Positions 63,170-64,000 of a stretch of 64,000 nucleotides of DNA are shown here, one piece after another. Both the position numbers and the translations under genes were made by a program. A model generated the notes under the pieces. It had not been told where the DNA came from. It made no database searches and saw nothing but the letters and a program-made list of their open reading frames with translations. Source of the stretch: Allodiplogaster sudhausi (lineage: Eukaryota; Nematoda; Chromadorea; Rhabditida; Diplogasteridae). The stretch spans positions 9,514,501-9,578,500 of the forward strand of contig CALZFC010000005.1 in assembly GCA_945643635.1 (NCBI GenBank), written 5' to 3'. How positions within the stretch are numbered: position 1 is the first letter of the stretch; the number at the start of each line of letters is the position of its first letter.

Positions 63170-63314
63170 TTTACTCTTTGTTCCCACAGGGCTTCTGGGC
63201 CTTCAAGGAGGTCTATTAATGACAATTTGGATGGACATGGTCATTCGAGGGGCACTGATGGGTGAGGGCAGTCAAGACATTGTGCCTCGATCGCTCATTC
63301 TCTCCCGCTTGTTA

Positions 63315-63317
<3 letters not shown>

Positions 63318-63361
<44 letters not shown>

Positions 63362-63368
63362 TTCTCTT

Positions 63369-63404
<36 letters not shown>

Positions 63405-63412
63405 CCTCTTGA
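63318..63412. repeat. (CT)n microsatellite
   Basis: About 95 bases of CT dinucleotide with a few TTT and TAT interruptions. Confidence 0.95.
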
Positions 63413-63801
63413 TCTCTCCATAAATGCAAGGAGTGACATTCCTCGCATGCGACATTGCCATTAGAAGCGGCATGGCTCCTCTTTCCACTTTGCCCGAGGG
63501 CAGAGTGGAAAGGCGAGGAAGAGGAAAAGCGACGGCAGAATACGGGCACACGGGAGAATCACATGGCGGGGGGCAAATACATTTAGATATTCATGGGACA
63601 AAAACCACAACGGGCAATTTTTTTATCCTGATATGTTCAAGTATTATCAGTGCAATACGCCGATCTCGCAGAATAATAACTAATCTTTCCGTCCGGGAAG
63701 AATATAGGCATTTGGGCTGAGAAAACCAACGGGTCAACAGCATACAAAGCCGAGAGGCGTAAGAAGCTCACACAAGCAGGCTTTTTGTTTTCCTCTCTCT
63801 C

Positions 63802-63840
<39 letters not shown>

Positions 63841-64000
63841 TTTCTCGTGCTGTAACAGGCTTGCCAAGGCATAACACGACTCCCTGGGGCATTTGGAGGG
63901 AGAGACAGGAATGAGAAGGTGTCATGGGGCGGAAAAGATTAAGAGAACCATGATGGGGGCGGGGGAGGAGAAAGAGGAAGAGGAACGGATGGATCACCAC

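Larger units (their letters stand above)
50407..64000. other. 13.6 kb microsatellite-rich region without recognised genes
   Basis: Upstream of the Rap1GAP coding start I find no exon with family resemblance or consistent splicing. The DNA is dominated by GA runs (51060-51330, 51640-51750, 51860-51980, 52410-52540, 54350-54460, 54660-54840, 55220-55370, 56850-57010, 57500-57960, 58480-58580, 60300-60470) and CT runs (53580-53910, 55690-55830, 58800-58960, 61480-61570, 63120-63410, 63790-63845). Unique stretches between them are open only by chance. This may be a promoter and enhancer region, or a long 5' UTR intron of Rap1GAP whose first exon lies outside the window. The one discrete feature is the element at 56184-56665. 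Confidence 0.55.

Overview
The window is nuclear DNA of a nematode. Genes have many short exons with GT-AG (a few GC-AG) introns, acceptors are mostly of the TTTCAG type, and the families present (transthyretin-like protein, divergent globin, ionotropic receptor, Aa_trans and sugar transporters) are typical of nematodes. The very dense (GA)n/(CT)n microsatellites and the intron style would suit a diplogastrid such as Pristionchus, but that placement is an impression. No bacterial, plasmid, phage or viral genes were seen. Exon coordinates come from hand-read splice sites, phase continuity and family resemblance; no search was run.

Layout. 1-1.8 kb: no convincing gene. 1.8-6.3 kb (+): amino-acid transporter without its N-terminus and with an apparent frameshift near the C-terminus. 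6.3-9.9 kb: CT-rich intergenic DNA. 9.95-12.0 kb (+): seven-exon globin. 12.8-17.7 kb (-): twelve-exon sugar transporter whose third intron holds a 2 kb foldback element. 19.1-22.3 kb: a 3.2 kb element bounded by inverted, internally iterated repeats and containing minus-strand coding fragments. 23.4-25.1 kb (-): eight-exon orphan gene. 25.9-26.8 kb (-): transthyretin-like secreted protein, next to a 0.7 kb TTAA-flanked element. 29.0-36.9 kb (-): 25-exon CHERP splicing factor, immediately preceded on the same strand by a predicted 83-residue small gene ending one base before the CHERP start. 37.7-41.9 kb (+): ionotropic glutamate-receptor-like channel. 43.3-50.4 kb (-): 19-exon Rap1GAP. 50.4-64 kb: microsatellite-rich DNA with one mariner-type foldback element and no gene I can support.

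The genes do not form a pathway. The only likely co-expression unit is the small gene plus CHERP, which looks like a tight nematode operon. The most unusual material is the set of foldback or terminal-repeat elements, especially the 3.2 kb element with gene-like cargo and the 2 kb foldback with a tRNA-like segment in each arm. Splice-site peculiarities shared across genes (AG|GCAAG donors, TTGAG acceptors, CT microsatellites abutting 3' splice sites) are also notable.
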